Assembly (NCBI GenBank): GCA_947623795.1
Contig: CANQHS010000005.1
Coordinates: 1 to 26,523, forward strand
Direction of reading: 5' to 3'
Length of the DNA: 26,523 nt
From: an uncultured Clostridia bacterium
GTDB taxonomy: Bacteria > Bacillota > Clostridia > Christensenellales > UBA1242
Shown here: positions 1-7,886 of the stretch, one piece after another
How the letters are laid out: every line of letters begins with the position of its first letter
Numbering within the stretch: the first letter of the stretch is position 1
Translations under genes and position numbers: made by a program
Notes under the pieces: generated by a model
Database searches by the model: none
The model's input: only the letters and a program-made list of their open reading frames with translations
What the model was told of the DNA's origin: nothing

Positions 1-2
1 CT

Positions 3-794
3 GTCACAATCCGCTTCCTTGATCCACCACTTCATGAGTTCGTTCCAACTGCGGAAGAGGATATCAAAGCCCTTGCGAACACACAAGGCAAAACTGTTGC
101 TCAAATTAAGCAATTGATAAGCGATTTGCATGAATTTAACCCAATGATGGGGCACAGAGGTTGTCGCTTGGCAGTAACTTACCCAGAAATTGCCGTCATG
201 CAAACCAAAGCTGTCATTAAAGCCGCAATAAATGTCCAAAATAAGCACAAAGATTGGAAAGTTGTTCCTGAAATTATGATTCCGCTCGTTGGCGACATAA
301 AAGAATTGAAATTCGTGAAAGACGTGGTCGTTAAAACTGCGGACGAAGTCATTAAAAATGCAAAATCCAGCCTTAAATATGAAGTCGGCACGATGATCGA
401 AATTCCGCGTGCCGCTCTAACTGCAGACGAAATTGCAAAAGAAGCAGATTTCTTCTGTTTCGGCACAAACGACCTAACTCAAATGACCTTTGGATTCAGC
501 CGTGACGATGCAGGCAAATTCTTGCCTTCATATTATGCAAACAAAATTTATGAGAGCGATCCATTTGCAAGATTGGACACAACCGGCGTTGGAAAACTTA
601 TGGATATGGCAATTAAACTTGGAAAATCCACCAACAAAACCTTGCACGCTGGCATTTGTGGCGAACATGGTGGCGATCCTTCTAGCATCGAATTTTGCCA
701 CAACATCGGGCTAGATTATGTGAGCTGCAGTCCTTTCCGCGTTCCAATCGCCCGCCTTGCCGCCGCTCAAGCTAATATCAAAAATCGCAAATAA
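3..794 (+). CDS. ppdK: Pyruvate, phosphate dikinase, C-terminal part (5' end outside window)
   Basis: This is the PEP/pyruvate-binding C-terminal domain of pyruvate phosphate dikinase, which reversibly converts ATP, phosphate and pyruvate to AMP, PPi and PEP in the cytoplasm. The reading frame is open from base 3, so the gene is cut by the window edge; 263 of the usual roughly 875 residues remain. Visible family motifs are RFLDPPLHEF near the start, MMGHRGCRL, FGTNDLTQMTFGFSRDD, and the catalytic-cysteine segment GICGEHGGDP (Cys codon at 657-659), followed by SCSPFRVPIARLAAAQA at the end. The PEP-utilising fold is shared with PpsA and PtsI, but the RDDAGKFLP segment and the spacing fit PpdK. 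A strong intrinsic terminator follows, so it ends its own transcription unit. Confidence 0.96.
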   Translation, partial: VTIRFLDPPLHEFVPTAEEDIKALANTQGKTVAQIKQLISDLHEFNPMMGHRGCRLAVTYPEIAVMQTKAVIKAAINVQNKHKDWKVVPEIMIPLVGDIKELKFVKDVVVKTADEVIKNAKSSLKYEVGTMIEIPRAALTADEIAKEADFFCFGTNDLTQMTFGFSRDDAGKFLPSYYANKIYESDPFARLDTTGVGKLMDMAIKLGKSTNKTLHAGICGEHGGDPSSIEFCHNIGLDYVSCSPFRVPIARLAAAQANIKNRK

Positions 795-822
795 TAAAAT
801 AATATTAAAAAATATAACATCG

Positions 823-852
823 CAAAAAGGGCTTTTGCCCTTTTTGTTTTTT
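823..852 (+). terminator. Intrinsic terminator after ppdK
   Basis: The arms CAAAAAGGGC (823-832) and GCCCTTTTTG (837-846) form a perfect 10-bp stem around a TTTT loop. A T-rich tail follows. It lies 29 bases after the ppdK stop. Confidence 0.9.
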
Positions 853-950
853 AAAATCTTTTTATTTTTTTGTTAATTTAATAAAAAATATTAAAAACAG
901 AACTCATTTTCCATACTTTTTGATTTTTTTTGAATAAACATCAAAAATAT

Positions 951-979
951 TTGACAAATTTATTTTAGTTATATAAAAT
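951..979 (+). promoter_or_regulatory. Sigma-A type promoter of the 301-aa gene
   Basis: A perfect -35 TTGACA (951-956) is followed by a 17-bp spacer and -10 TAAAAT (974-979, 5 of 6 consensus). The predicted start lies about 20 bases before the coding region. Confidence 0.75.
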
Positions 980-1008
980 AAATGTACAAGGGGTAATAGG
1001 ATGGAATT

Positions 1009-1914
1009 ATGTCAGCAAAAAAAATTACAAAACAAGATATAAATTTTTTAAAAGAACATGCACAAAACCAAAATTGGAAAGTTGATGACATAAAAAAGGT
1101 TTTCGATTTAATCAATAACCCAGCAAACGCAACAGAAATCATCAAAGAATTGTCCGGCCCTGAAATCTCAAATTTGGTAGATTGGGTGCATCCCCCAATA
1201 TATGACACTTGGTCAACCCAGCAAAAAATTGCGTTGGTTAAAAAAGATATTTCTTTCTTTAGCAGTCTTCCATATTTATCATCCAGCAAAACAATGAATA
1301 ATCAAGAATTGCTAAAAGAATGTTTGAAAGAGTTTAACAAAAAGGTTTCGCCGATGCAAAGGAAAGATGAATATTATTTCCATTTTAAATCGGTGTTTCG
1401 CGGCATAATATTTAATCAAGAAAATTTGGAAACTTTTATTAAATCATTCCCTGACAAATCTCCATTTATTTTTGAAGAGTATCCGTTCAACGAAATCAAA
1501 AATTGGCGAGAATTAATTAAATCCAACCCACATTTAGCTCTTGAAAACAGAATGTTAGAGGCTATGGACGAGGTTAACTTTTTCAGCAAAGGCGATTTGC
1601 AAAAATTCACAGAAAAATATGACGATTTGTTGAAAAACAAAACTTTCTATAATCATTTTATTGGTAAGGCTAATACTGAAATTAAATTAAAAATATTAAA
1701 TGAAAGAACTCAGGCCAAAAATGAAATGTTTCTTGCAGATAGCTATGGTAATCATAAAGAGGCAGATAGAATAGAAGACGAATCCGAAGAAAGAATAGGT
1801 CAAATCGAAGATTCTTTACGTTATATTACAGCAACTTTCGGCCCATACAAAACATACATTATGGAACAAGAATTGGCAAATCAACAAAAGGCCGGCAGCG
1901 GTATAACAGCGTAG
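1009..1914 (+). CDS. Hypothetical protein, 301 aa, all-helical and cysteine-free
   Basis: I do not recognise this family. The product is a soluble, highly charged, apparently helix-rich protein with no signal peptide, no membrane segment and no cysteine. A charged stretch around residues 235-270 (rich in E, R and D) could be a coiled coil. It has its own strong promoter and is followed by a coupled 41-aa ORF and a terminator, so the two genes form an independent two-gene unit between ppdK and dnaG. The start is not clean: the best SD (AAGGGG, 988-993) is placed for an ATG at 1001 that opens only a 13-residue ORF in another frame (1001-1042). The ATG at 1009 has AGGATGGA just upstream and opens the long frame. 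Being a real gene is well supported by promoter, length and terminator; function is unknown. Confidence 0.8.
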   Translation: MSAKKITKQDINFLKEHAQNQNWKVDDIKKVFDLINNPANATEIIKELSGPEISNLVDWVHPPIYDTWSTQQKIALVKKDISFFSSLPYLSSSKTMNNQELLKECLKEFNKKVSPMQRKDEYYFHFKSVFRGIIFNQENLETFIKSFPDKSPFIFEEYPFNEIKNWRELIKSNPHLALENRMLEAMDEVNFFSKGDLQKFTEKYDDLLKNKTFYNHFIGKANTEIKLKILNERTQAKNEMFLADSYGNHKEADRIEDESEERIGQIEDSLRYITATFGPYKTYIMEQELANQQKAGSGITA

Positions 1915-1921
1915 GTGAGTT

Positions 1922-2047
1922 ATGAAATTAAGTAAATTAGAACAATTGATTGATAAAACTTTTAATGAATTGCTGGTTCCGCCCAAAACAAAATCGGAAT
2001 TGATAGAATACATCAATAATAGACTTGAACAACTTAAAGTAAAATAA
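1922..2047 (+). CDS. Small hypothetical protein, 41 aa, coupled to upstream gene
   Basis: This short ORF starts 7 bases after the stop of the 301-aa gene. Its SD-like AGGTGAG (1913-1919) overlaps that stop codon, which suggests translational coupling. The product is a small, charged, probably helix-turn-helix-shaped peptide beginning MKLSKLEQLIDK and ending RLEQLKVK, without cysteine, signal peptide or membrane segment. The intrinsic terminator begins inside its stop codon, so the transcript appears to end exactly after it. No family is recognised. A partner or antidote to the 301-aa protein is possible but is only a guess. Confidence 0.6.
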   Translation: MKLSKLEQLIDKTFNELLVPPKTKSELIEYINNRLEQLKVK

Positions 2048-2076
2048 AAGGGGCAGAAATGCTCTTTTTTGTTATT
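2046..2076 (+). terminator. Intrinsic terminator of the 301-aa/41-aa unit
   Basis: The arms AAAAGGGGC (2046-2054) and GCTCTTTTT (2061-2069) form a 9-pair stem that includes two G-U pairs. The loop is 6 nt, and the tail TTGTTATTTT follows. Confidence 0.75.
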
Positions 2077-2155
2077 TTAATTTTTGTAGGAATTTTTAAA
2101 TTTATATTGTATTAAGTTATTAAATAAGTTTTTGCAACAGATTTGGAGTTTACAA

Positions 2156-3919
2156 ATGAGTGGTGTACCTAGCGAATTTATTGATTTAGTACGCTCAAAA
2201 AACGACATTGTTGATGTCGCAAGCAAATATATGACACTTAACCGCCGTGGCGGTAGTTTTTGGGCGTGTTGTCCTTTTCATAATGAAAAAACTCCATCTT
2301 TTTCCATCAAACCGGACGGGCAATTTTATAAATGCTTCGGTTGTGGCGAAAGTGGGAATGTTATAACTCTTGTTATGAAGCTAGAAAACGTGGATTTTTT
2401 GACCGCACTAGAGATGCTTGCCAAAAACGCTGGGCTTGAAATGCCAACAAGTGAAGAGGGCGAGGAAATGCGCCGCAAAAAGCACGAGCGCGATAGGATG
2501 TATCAAATTCTAAAGTTGACAAGCGAATTTTATTTCAACAATTTGAAAAACAATCCAAACACTCCTCAAGCAAAATATTTGTTAGGTCGTGGCATTAATG
2601 ATGAAATGATAAATAAATTTCAAATTGGTGCTTCACTAAATTTCGATGACTTGCCAAAGTTCCTTTTAAAACAAGGATTTAAAGTTGAAGAAATCGTTGC
2701 TGCTGGTGTGGTTGGCAAGGGGGATTACGGGCTTTACGATTTTTATGGCGGAAGATTGATGTTCCCAATTTTCAATGGCTTTGGAGATGTTGTCGCATTC
2801 TCTGGGAGAAGTGTTGAAGCAAGTCCCGAGCATACAAAATATAAAAACACGCCACAAACTCTCATATTTAATAAAAGTGAAATCTTGTTTGGCTACAATT
2901 TCCTTCGTGACTTAAAACGCCAACATATGCTCGACACGGTGGTTATTGTTGAGGGGCATATCGATGTAATAATGTGCCATCAAGCCGGAATAACAAACAC
3001 CATTGGCTGTATGGGTACTGCATTAACTACACTCCATGCACGAAAACTAAAACAACTTGTTGACGATGTCATTTTATGCCTTGATGGCGACAGCGCTGGG
3101 AACAACGCGACTTATAAAGCGATTGATACACTAAAAGAAGTTGGCCTAAATGTTCGCGTTGTTAGGCTCAGTGGAGCAAAAGACCCAGATGAATATATAA
3201 AGAAGTTTGGAAAGGAAAAATTCCTTGAATATTTAGCGACTGCGACCGATTGTGTGGATTTTGTTTTAAAAGACAGTGCAAAAAAATATGATTTTACATC
3301 CAATGCGGACAAAAATAACTATATTCAAGAAGCATTAAATTACATATCCAAATTTTCCACTCCAGCAGAGCAAGAGATATATTTGAGTCTTGTTCAAAAG
3401 ATGGTTAAAATTCCAATTGATGCATTAAGAAAGAGTTTAGTGGTTAGCGAAAAACCTATTGTCAAACAAGAAGAAGTCGTTTTAAGCGACACGGAAAAAA
3501 ACAAGTATCTTTTAGAAAGCAAGATCATGATTTTGGCGGCATTGCTTTATAAAAAAATAAAAAATGTTGATGAAATTGCAGGAATTTTTAATTCTGACGA
3601 TGAATTAAGTGAATTGTACAAGTTTTTATTGGAAAAAATAACCAATAATAAGGATTATAATGTTTCCACCTTATTTGATAACTTCACAATAACCTCATCA
3701 AGCTTAATAGACAAAGTTATAAACTATAATTTTCCGCAAGATGAGGTGCTAACCGTTATGTTGCATGACGCAATAAAGCGATTAAAAATTTATGAGTTGG
3801 AAAACGAAAAACAGCAACTTACAAAGCAGATGCTCAATGCGGGAACGGACGATGAGCGATATGAGTGTTTAAATAAAATAAAGGAAATAACAGATAAAAT
3901 CATTAAGGAGAAAATGTGA
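2156..3919 (+). CDS. dnaG: DNA primase DnaG
   Basis: DnaG synthesises RNA primers at the replication fork together with the DnaB-type helicase. The 587-aa product has the N-terminal CHC2 zinc-binding domain (ligands C39, H42, C60, C63 in CCPFHNEKTPSF and FYKCFGCGESG). The TOPRIM catalytic core follows, with VVIVEGHIDV (Glu266) and the metal-binding LDGDSAG (D310, D312). The C-terminal third is the less conserved helicase-binding region. I chose ATG 2156 because GGAG (2145-2148) sits 7 bases upstream and the protein then starts like other DnaG proteins; the in-frame TTG at 2132 has no SD. The gene overlaps the next by the sequence GTGA and heads a coupled operon with rpoD, the classic Gram-positive arrangement. 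Confidence 0.97.
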   Translation: MSGVPSEFIDLVRSKNDIVDVASKYMTLNRRGGSFWACCPFHNEKTPSFSIKPDGQFYKCFGCGESGNVITLVMKLENVDFLTALEMLAKNAGLEMPTSEEGEEMRRKKHERDRMYQILKLTSEFYFNNLKNNPNTPQAKYLLGRGINDEMINKFQIGASLNFDDLPKFLLKQGFKVEEIVAAGVVGKGDYGLYDFYGGRLMFPIFNGFGDVVAFSGRSVEASPEHTKYKNTPQTLIFNKSEILFGYNFLRDLKRQHMLDTVVIVEGHIDVIMCHQAGITNTIGCMGTALTTLHARKLKQLVDDVILCLDGDSAGNNATYKAIDTLKEVGLNVRVVRLSGAKDPDEYIKKFGKEKFLEYLATATDCVDFVLKDSAKKYDFTSNADKNNYIQEALNYISKFSTPAEQEIYLSLVQKMVKIPIDALRKSLVVSEKPIVKQEEVVLSDTEKNKYLLESKIMILAALLYKKIKNVDEIAGIFNSDDELSELYKFLLEKITNNKDYNVSTLFDNFTITSSSLIDKVINYNFPQDEVLTVMLHDAIKRLKIYELENEKQQLTKQMLNAGTDDERYECLNKIKEITDKIIKEKM

Positions 3920-4431
3920 TAAAAATTGACACATCGGACACACTTTATAAATTTTTAAAAGCGGTGGGCAGTGAGGATATCGAAAAAGATTATCTTGAAT
4001 TTGCTTCAAATGGTCGCCATTCACTAAAAGATATAAGGCTATATTTAAAAAGCAAATTTGAGCCTAGCCAAGTGAACGATATTGACGAAATTGAACTTGA
4101 AAAAATTTTGGATTATTACACGGACATTAAAAAAATAAAACATATTTCAAAAAAAGAACTAAAAAATTTGATTGAAATGTATGTTGACACACAAGACGAC
4201 AACATAAAAGAAATCATAATAAATTCGCGGCTTAAAGATGTGCTGTTTATGTGTTTAAATTATGCAACACTACATAAAAATGTTGATATTTCCGATTTAG
4301 TTCAAGTGGCAAACATTGGCATTATTAATGCTTTAAATCACTATAACAAAAATGGCAAAATCGATTTTAATGACTATATTTTATATTGGACAAGATATGA
4401 AATTATAAAGGAATTTGAGGAGAAAGTTTAA
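3916..4431 (+). CDS. Truncated sigma-70-like protein (region 2 only), between dnaG and rpoD
   Basis: This 171-aa protein starts at GTG 3916, overlapping the dnaG stop as GTGA, with AAGGAG (3905-3910) upstream. Its stop abuts the rpoD ATG directly. Residues about 78-165 align by eye with regions 1.2 to 2.4 of the neighbouring RpoD: ISKKELKNLIE with LSAEEERELSR, and DLVQVANIGIINALNHY (127-143) with DLIQEGNLGLMKAVEKF. YILYWTRYEIIKEF occupies the place of the -10-binding YGTWWIRQSI. The RpoD motif QEGN has become QVAN, and only one of the tandem tryptophans is left. Regions 3 and 4 are absent. Residues about 36-68 weakly resemble RpoD region 1.1. It may be a diverged, C-terminally truncated rpoD paralogue that binds core polymerase or acts as a regulator. 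Function is inferred; the sigma resemblance is seen directly. Confidence 0.75.
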   Translation: MIKIDTSDTLYKFLKAVGSEDIEKDYLEFASNGRHSLKDIRLYLKSKFEPSQVNDIDEIELEKILDYYTDIKKIKHISKKELKNLIEMYVDTQDDNIKEIIINSRLKDVLFMCLNYATLHKNVDISDLVQVANIGIINALNHYNKNGKIDFNDYILYWTRYEIIKEFEEKV

Positions 4432-5523
4432 ATGGAAAATTTGGATGAAATAAAAGAAAAATTAGTTCAACAACTAAAAGAGAATCACCAAAAAACTATT
4501 TCAGAAGATAGTTTGGTTGGCAAACTCGCTAACAAATATGGCGATTTGGACTTGAACGAAATTGAAGATATCAAAAAATATCTAACTCATCATGGCATAA
4601 CTGTGACAGATAGTGTGCCAGATATGTCAATCGATGATAAAGAATTTGAAGACATCATTAGTCAAATAAATGTCAATGACCCAGTTAAAATGTATCTAAA
4701 AGAGATTGGCAACATCCCGCTTCTTTCCGCAGAAGAAGAACGCGAATTGAGCCGCCAACTTATTGAAGAACACAGCGAATATGCTCGAAACAAATTGTGC
4801 GAATCTAACCTAAGATTAGTTGTGAGCATTGCAAAACGCTATCAAAACAAACTTCCATTTTTGGATTTAATCCAAGAGGGCAATCTTGGTCTTATGAAGG
4901 CTGTTGAAAAGTTTGACTATACAAAAGGCTATAAATTTTCAACCTATGGCACATGGTGGATAAGGCAGAGCATAACGCGTGCAATATCTGACCAAGCAAG
5001 ATTGATGCGTGTTCCTGTACATATGGTGGAAACAATTTTAAAGCACAATAAAGCCGTGCGTGATTTGTTGCAAGAGTTGGGCAGAGATCCAACTGTTGAG
5101 GAAATTGCTGAACGTCTTGGCACAACTGTCAACAAAGTCATCGAAGTGCAACGCATTTCACAAGACCCAATTTCGCTTGAAAGCAAAATGGGGCATGAGG
5201 AAGACAGCAAAATTGGGGATTTAATTCCGGACGAAACTGCGCTTTCTCCGCAAGAATTCACTCAACAAAACATGTTAAAGAAACAACTTATGAGCGTGTT
5301 GGAATCACTCACTCCAAGAGAGCAAAAAGTTATTCGCTTAAGATATGGCTTGGACGATTCTCACCCAAGAACTTTAGAAGAAGTGGGCAGAGAATTTTCT
5401 GTAACGCGTGAACGCATTCGCCAAATTGAAGCCAAGGCTCTCCGCAAATTAAGACATCCAAGCAAGCTTAAAAAATTGCGTGATGAAATCGGAGATGAAG
5501 ATCCAAACAGAGATAAAAGGTAG
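4432..5523 (+). CDS. rpoD: RNA polymerase primary sigma factor (sigma-A)
   Basis: This 363-aa protein is the housekeeping sigma factor directing core polymerase to TTGACA/TATAAT promoters. It has a short region 1.1 (1-60), region 1.2 with DPVKMYLKEIG (83-93), and region 2 (116-195) with NLRLVVSIAKRY, DLIQEGNLGLMKAVEKFDY and the -10-reading KFSTYGTWWIRQSITRAI. Region 3 follows, then region 4 with LTPREQKVIRLRYGL and the -35-reading helix VTRERIRQIEAKALRKLR. The length is usual for sigma-A of Bacillota. ATG 4432 immediately follows the stop of the sigma-like gene, with GAGGAGAAA inside that gene as SD. Genes dnaG, the sigma fragment, rpoD and the zinc-ribbon gene are packed with overlaps or gaps under 10 bases and are surely co-transcribed. 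Confidence 0.98.
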   Translation: MENLDEIKEKLVQQLKENHQKTISEDSLVGKLANKYGDLDLNEIEDIKKYLTHHGITVTDSVPDMSIDDKEFEDIISQINVNDPVKMYLKEIGNIPLLSAEEERELSRQLIEEHSEYARNKLCESNLRLVVSIAKRYQNKLPFLDLIQEGNLGLMKAVEKFDYTKGYKFSTYGTWWIRQSITRAISDQARLMRVPVHMVETILKHNKAVRDLLQELGRDPTVEEIAERLGTTVNKVIEVQRISQDPISLESKMGHEEDSKIGDLIPDETALSPQEFTQQNMLKKQLMSVLESLTPREQKVIRLRYGLDDSHPRTLEEVGREFSVTRERIRQIEAKALRKLRHPSKLKKLRDEIGDEDPNRDKR

Positions 5524-5529
5524 GACATA

Positions 5530-6228
5530 ATGAAAACAATATTAGAAATACAAAAATTGGATAGACAAATTAAGCTTTTGAATAGGGAAGTTGATAAGTG
5601 CCCGGCAAGCATTGACTTTAAAAAATATAAACAATTTTTAGTCGAGGGCAGGACTCGTTTTGAACAACTAGAAGCACAAGCCAATGAAATCATAAAAAAT
5701 TACAATCAATCAACAAATCGATACACAAAATATAAGGGCAACAGCGAAATTATGCGAAAACGCAACACAAAAGATATCGACCTTGACAATATAACAAATT
5801 TAATTTCGGACACTAATGAATTGCTTGGCGATTTAACGGAAGAAAATAGACGAGTTGAGGACCTTGTTAGAAAATCGGAAGAGATTGTTAGAAAAAGTGC
5901 TGAATTAAGCAATAAACTAACTGAAGCAAAGAAACGCTCGGGCGCAATCAAAGCAAAAATTGAAGAAAAGAAGCAAGAAGTTGCTCCAAAAATTGCAGAA
6001 ATTGAGAAAAAAATCAAATCCTTAGAGCCAAAAATTGTGGATAAAGACAAATATGAAAAATATAAAGAGATGAAACAAAAAGGCATTTTCCCTGTATATG
6101 TAAATTTGGAAGATAACTTTTGTGGCGGCTGTAAGGTTGAACTTAACTTGAACTTTATTGAAAAATTAAGAACAAAAAAGATGTTGCCATGCGAACATTG
6201 TGGCAGAATTATTATGTTAGACAAGTAG
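5530..6228 (+). CDS. Coiled-coil protein with C4 zinc ribbon (CdsZ/DUF164 type)
   Basis: The 232-aa product has a long charged coiled coil (about residues 5-180). It ends in a zinc ribbon with two CxxC pairs, CGGC (C198, C201) and CEHC (C221, C224). This is the layout of the widespread 'zinc ribbon domain, C4-type' family (COG1579), whose molecular role is poorly defined; nucleic-acid or ribosome association has been proposed. Position 6 bases after rpoD agrees with many Bacillota, where a family member lies downstream of rpoD. Genes often found between the two (trmK, nif3-like) are missing here. The SD AGGTAGGA overlaps the rpoD stop. Confidence 0.88.
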   Translation: MKTILEIQKLDRQIKLLNREVDKCPASIDFKKYKQFLVEGRTRFEQLEAQANEIIKNYNQSTNRYTKYKGNSEIMRKRNTKDIDLDNITNLISDTNELLGDLTEENRRVEDLVRKSEEIVRKSAELSNKLTEAKKRSGAIKAKIEEKKQEVAPKIAEIEKKIKSLEPKIVDKDKYEKYKEMKQKGIFPVYVNLEDNFCGGCKVELNLNFIEKLRTKKMLPCEHCGRIIMLDK

Positions 6229-6240
6229 TAATTTAAAAAA

Positions 6241-6267
6241 ACTTTTCATATAATAAATATGAAAAGT
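6241..6267. repeat. Perfect 10-bp inverted repeat over the ykvI-like start
   Basis: ACTTTTCATA (6241-6250) and TATGAAAAGT (6258-6267) are perfect reverse complements around a 7-nt centre. The repeat covers a perfect TATAAT (6249-6254) and the ATG (6259). It could be an operator, or an RNA hairpin hiding the start codon. No T-tract follows, so it is not a normal terminator. Confidence 0.6.
6249..6254 (+). promoter_or_regulatory. Candidate -10 box 4 nt before the ykvI-like ATG
   Basis: A perfect TATAAT lies just before ATG 6259, which has no SD. The best-placed -35 (TAGTAA, 6226-6231, 17-bp spacer) is weak. If used, the mRNA would begin at or very near the start codon. Confidence 0.4.
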
Positions 6268-7296
6268 GGAAGCAAATGGTCCACTGTGGTGGACTATTTT
6301 TTAATTTTGAGTGCAATAATTGGCGTGGGTTTTGCGTCTGGCAAAGAGATTTATGTGTTCTTTTATAGCTTTGAAGGTGCATCAATTTTAGGCCTTATTT
6401 CGTTTGCACTTTTATATTTATATTTGTTTTTTATCATTGATTATATTAAGCATAAATTATCTTTAAATAGTTATAACGAATTTAACACACTTTTATTTGG
6501 AAAATTTTGCAAAATAACAAATATAGTTATGCTCGTAAATTTCACGATAACAAGCGCAGGCATGCTTGCGGGGGCGGACTATTTGTTTGAAACATTTTTT
6601 AATATTGGGCACAAAATTCCATCAACAATTTTAAGTTTAATTTTGCTATTTTTATTGTTGGGTGGCATTGAAAAAATTAAAATAGTCTCTAATGTTATAA
6701 TCCCAATTATGATTGCCACAATAATTATCAATTCGCTTGTCAACATCACACCACAAAATGTAAATTTGACAATCACAACACAAAATGGATTTATGGCAGT
6801 TTATTATGGATTGCTATTTGGCGTTAACAATTTTGTTGCGGCTCTTCCTGTATTTTTTCAAACGAATTTAAATAAAAAATCAAAAATATTTGTAATTTTA
6901 AGCATTTGTTTAATAATTTTATTAAATATTTTGGTGTTATCCTCAAATAAATTTTCAACCGATATGCCAATGTTTGAAGTAAGCAAAAATGTTTCTAGTT
7001 CATTTTATTACATTTATTTTGGAACATTAATTTTAGCACTCTTTTCAACCCTCATGATTTGTGCAAATAATACGCAAGATATTTTGTTTAAGGACAAACG
7101 CTCAATTTTCACTTCACTCGTTGTTGTAATTTTAAACTTGATTATTTCACAAGTAGGATATGCGTTCATTGTCCAATATCTCTATGTTCTGTCGGGCATA
7201 ATAAGTGCCATTTATATAATTGTGATGATAATCTTAATTTTAATAAAACTTATAACATACAAACATAAAAAAACAACCAACAATAACGATGATTAA
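6259..7296 (+). CDS. YkvI-like polytopic membrane protein (APC-fold transporter)
   Basis: This 345-aa hydrophobic protein has about ten predicted membrane segments. Near the N-terminus is IIGVGFASGKEIYVFF, closely matching the GAGFASGQE-type signature of the YkvI family (COG3949), uncharacterised membrane proteins related to amino-acid permeases of the APC/LeuT fold. Glycine-rich unwound-helix patterns of that fold are consistent with this, but the substrate cannot be told. The ATG at 6259 must be near the true start because the family signature begins within the first 20 residues. There is no SD; the start lies inside a perfect inverted repeat that also holds a TATAAT. The last residues are a charged, Asn-rich cytoplasmic tail. 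It converges with the lytic transglycosylase gene, only 12 bases apart, and I saw no clear terminator between them. Confidence 0.8.
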   Translation: MKSGSKWSTVVDYFLILSAIIGVGFASGKEIYVFFYSFEGASILGLISFALLYLYLFFIIDYIKHKLSLNSYNEFNTLLFGKFCKITNIVMLVNFTITSAGMLAGADYLFETFFNIGHKIPSTILSLILLFLLLGGIEKIKIVSNVIIPIMIATIIINSLVNITPQNVNLTITTQNGFMAVYYGLLFGVNNFVAALPVFFQTNLNKKSKIFVILSICLIILLNILVLSSNKFSTDMPMFEVSKNVSSSFYYIYFGTLILALFSTLMICANNTQDILFKDKRSIFTSLVVVILNLIISQVGYAFIVQYLYVLSGIISAIYIIVMIILILIKLITYKHKKTTNNNDD

Positions 7297-7308
7297 ATTA
7301 TATAAAAA

Positions 7309-7851
7309 TTATGCGCTAAAGCATTTATCGTAGAATTTTAAATTTTCATTTACTTTTTTAACATAATTTTTTGTTTCTTCAAATGGAATGTTGTTTAAAC
7401 TTATTCCGTCAATTGAAAAATTTTTGTCGCCAAGCCAAACTCTAACTCGCGTTTCACCCGCGTTATAAGAGGCAAGAGCGGTATTTATGTTTTGGAATTT
7501 TTTTATCAAATAATTTAAATATAAACATCCAAATTTTATATTCGTTTTTTCGTCAAACAAATTCACATTTTCATCGCTCAATTTATAATGCTCAATTAAA
7601 TATTTAACTGTGTCATCTTTCAATTGCATTAAGCCAATTGCGTTTTTATTTGAAACTGCGTTTTTATTAAATCCGCTTTCCACATTGATGACACTTGCAA
7701 CAAGTGCAGGCGATAAATCGAGAGCTAATGCGTTTTCGATTATTATATCGCCATATTTTAGTGGGTGAGTTACGCTCATATATGTTTTGTATGCGGCAAA
7801 AAACAGCGTAAAAGAAAACAAAATCAAAACAAAACACGCCCATTTTTTCAT
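7309..7851 (-). CDS. Lytic transglycosylase (SLT domain), membrane-anchored
   Basis: Lytic transglycosylases cleave the MurNAc-GlcNAc bond of peptidoglycan with formation of 1,6-anhydroMurNAc. From ATG 7851 the 180-aa product has a lysine pair and a hydrophobic segment (residues 5-21) acting as signal anchor. A compact Slt70-type domain follows: catalytic Glu58 in VESGFN, then IGLMQL, and ALASYNAGETRVRVW near the end. The order ES, GLMQ, AYNAG is diagnostic of GH23. An upstream in-frame ATG at 7887 would add 12 residues and overlaps the dinB stop as TAATG, so translation may be coupled to dinB; neither start has an SD. I prefer 7851 because the anchor then begins as usual. It appears to be the second gene of the SOS-controlled dinB operon. 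Confidence 0.88.
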   Translation of the reverse strand: MKKWACFVLILFSFTLFFAAYKTYMSVTHPLKYGDIIIENALALDLSPALVASVINVESGFNKNAVSNKNAIGLMQLKDDTVKYLIEHYKLSDENVNLFDEKTNIKFGCLYLNYLIKKFQNINTALASYNAGETRVRVWLGDKNFSIDGISLNNIPFEETKNYVKKVNENLKFYDKCFSA

Positions 7852-7886
7852 ATTTATATTATGCGTTAAAAATTCAATAAAACACA

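Noticed and set aside
2084..2131. Possible promoter before dnaG
   Set aside because: TTGTAG and TTGTAT occur, but no -10 lies at a suitable distance, so I could not place a promoter although one is expected after the terminator.
2132..2155. TTG start for dnaG eight codons upstream
   Set aside because: There is no SD before it, while GGAG sits 7 bases before ATG 2156.
5706..6224. 172-aa minus-strand ORF opposite the zinc-ribbon gene
   Set aside because: It mirrors the coiled-coil codons; Phe/Ser/Leu-rich composition is typical of antisense to Lys/Glu-rich sequence.
7312..7325. Hairpin ATGC-N6-GCAT between convergent ykvI-like and SLT genes
   Set aside because: Only 4 bp of stem, so not called a terminator.
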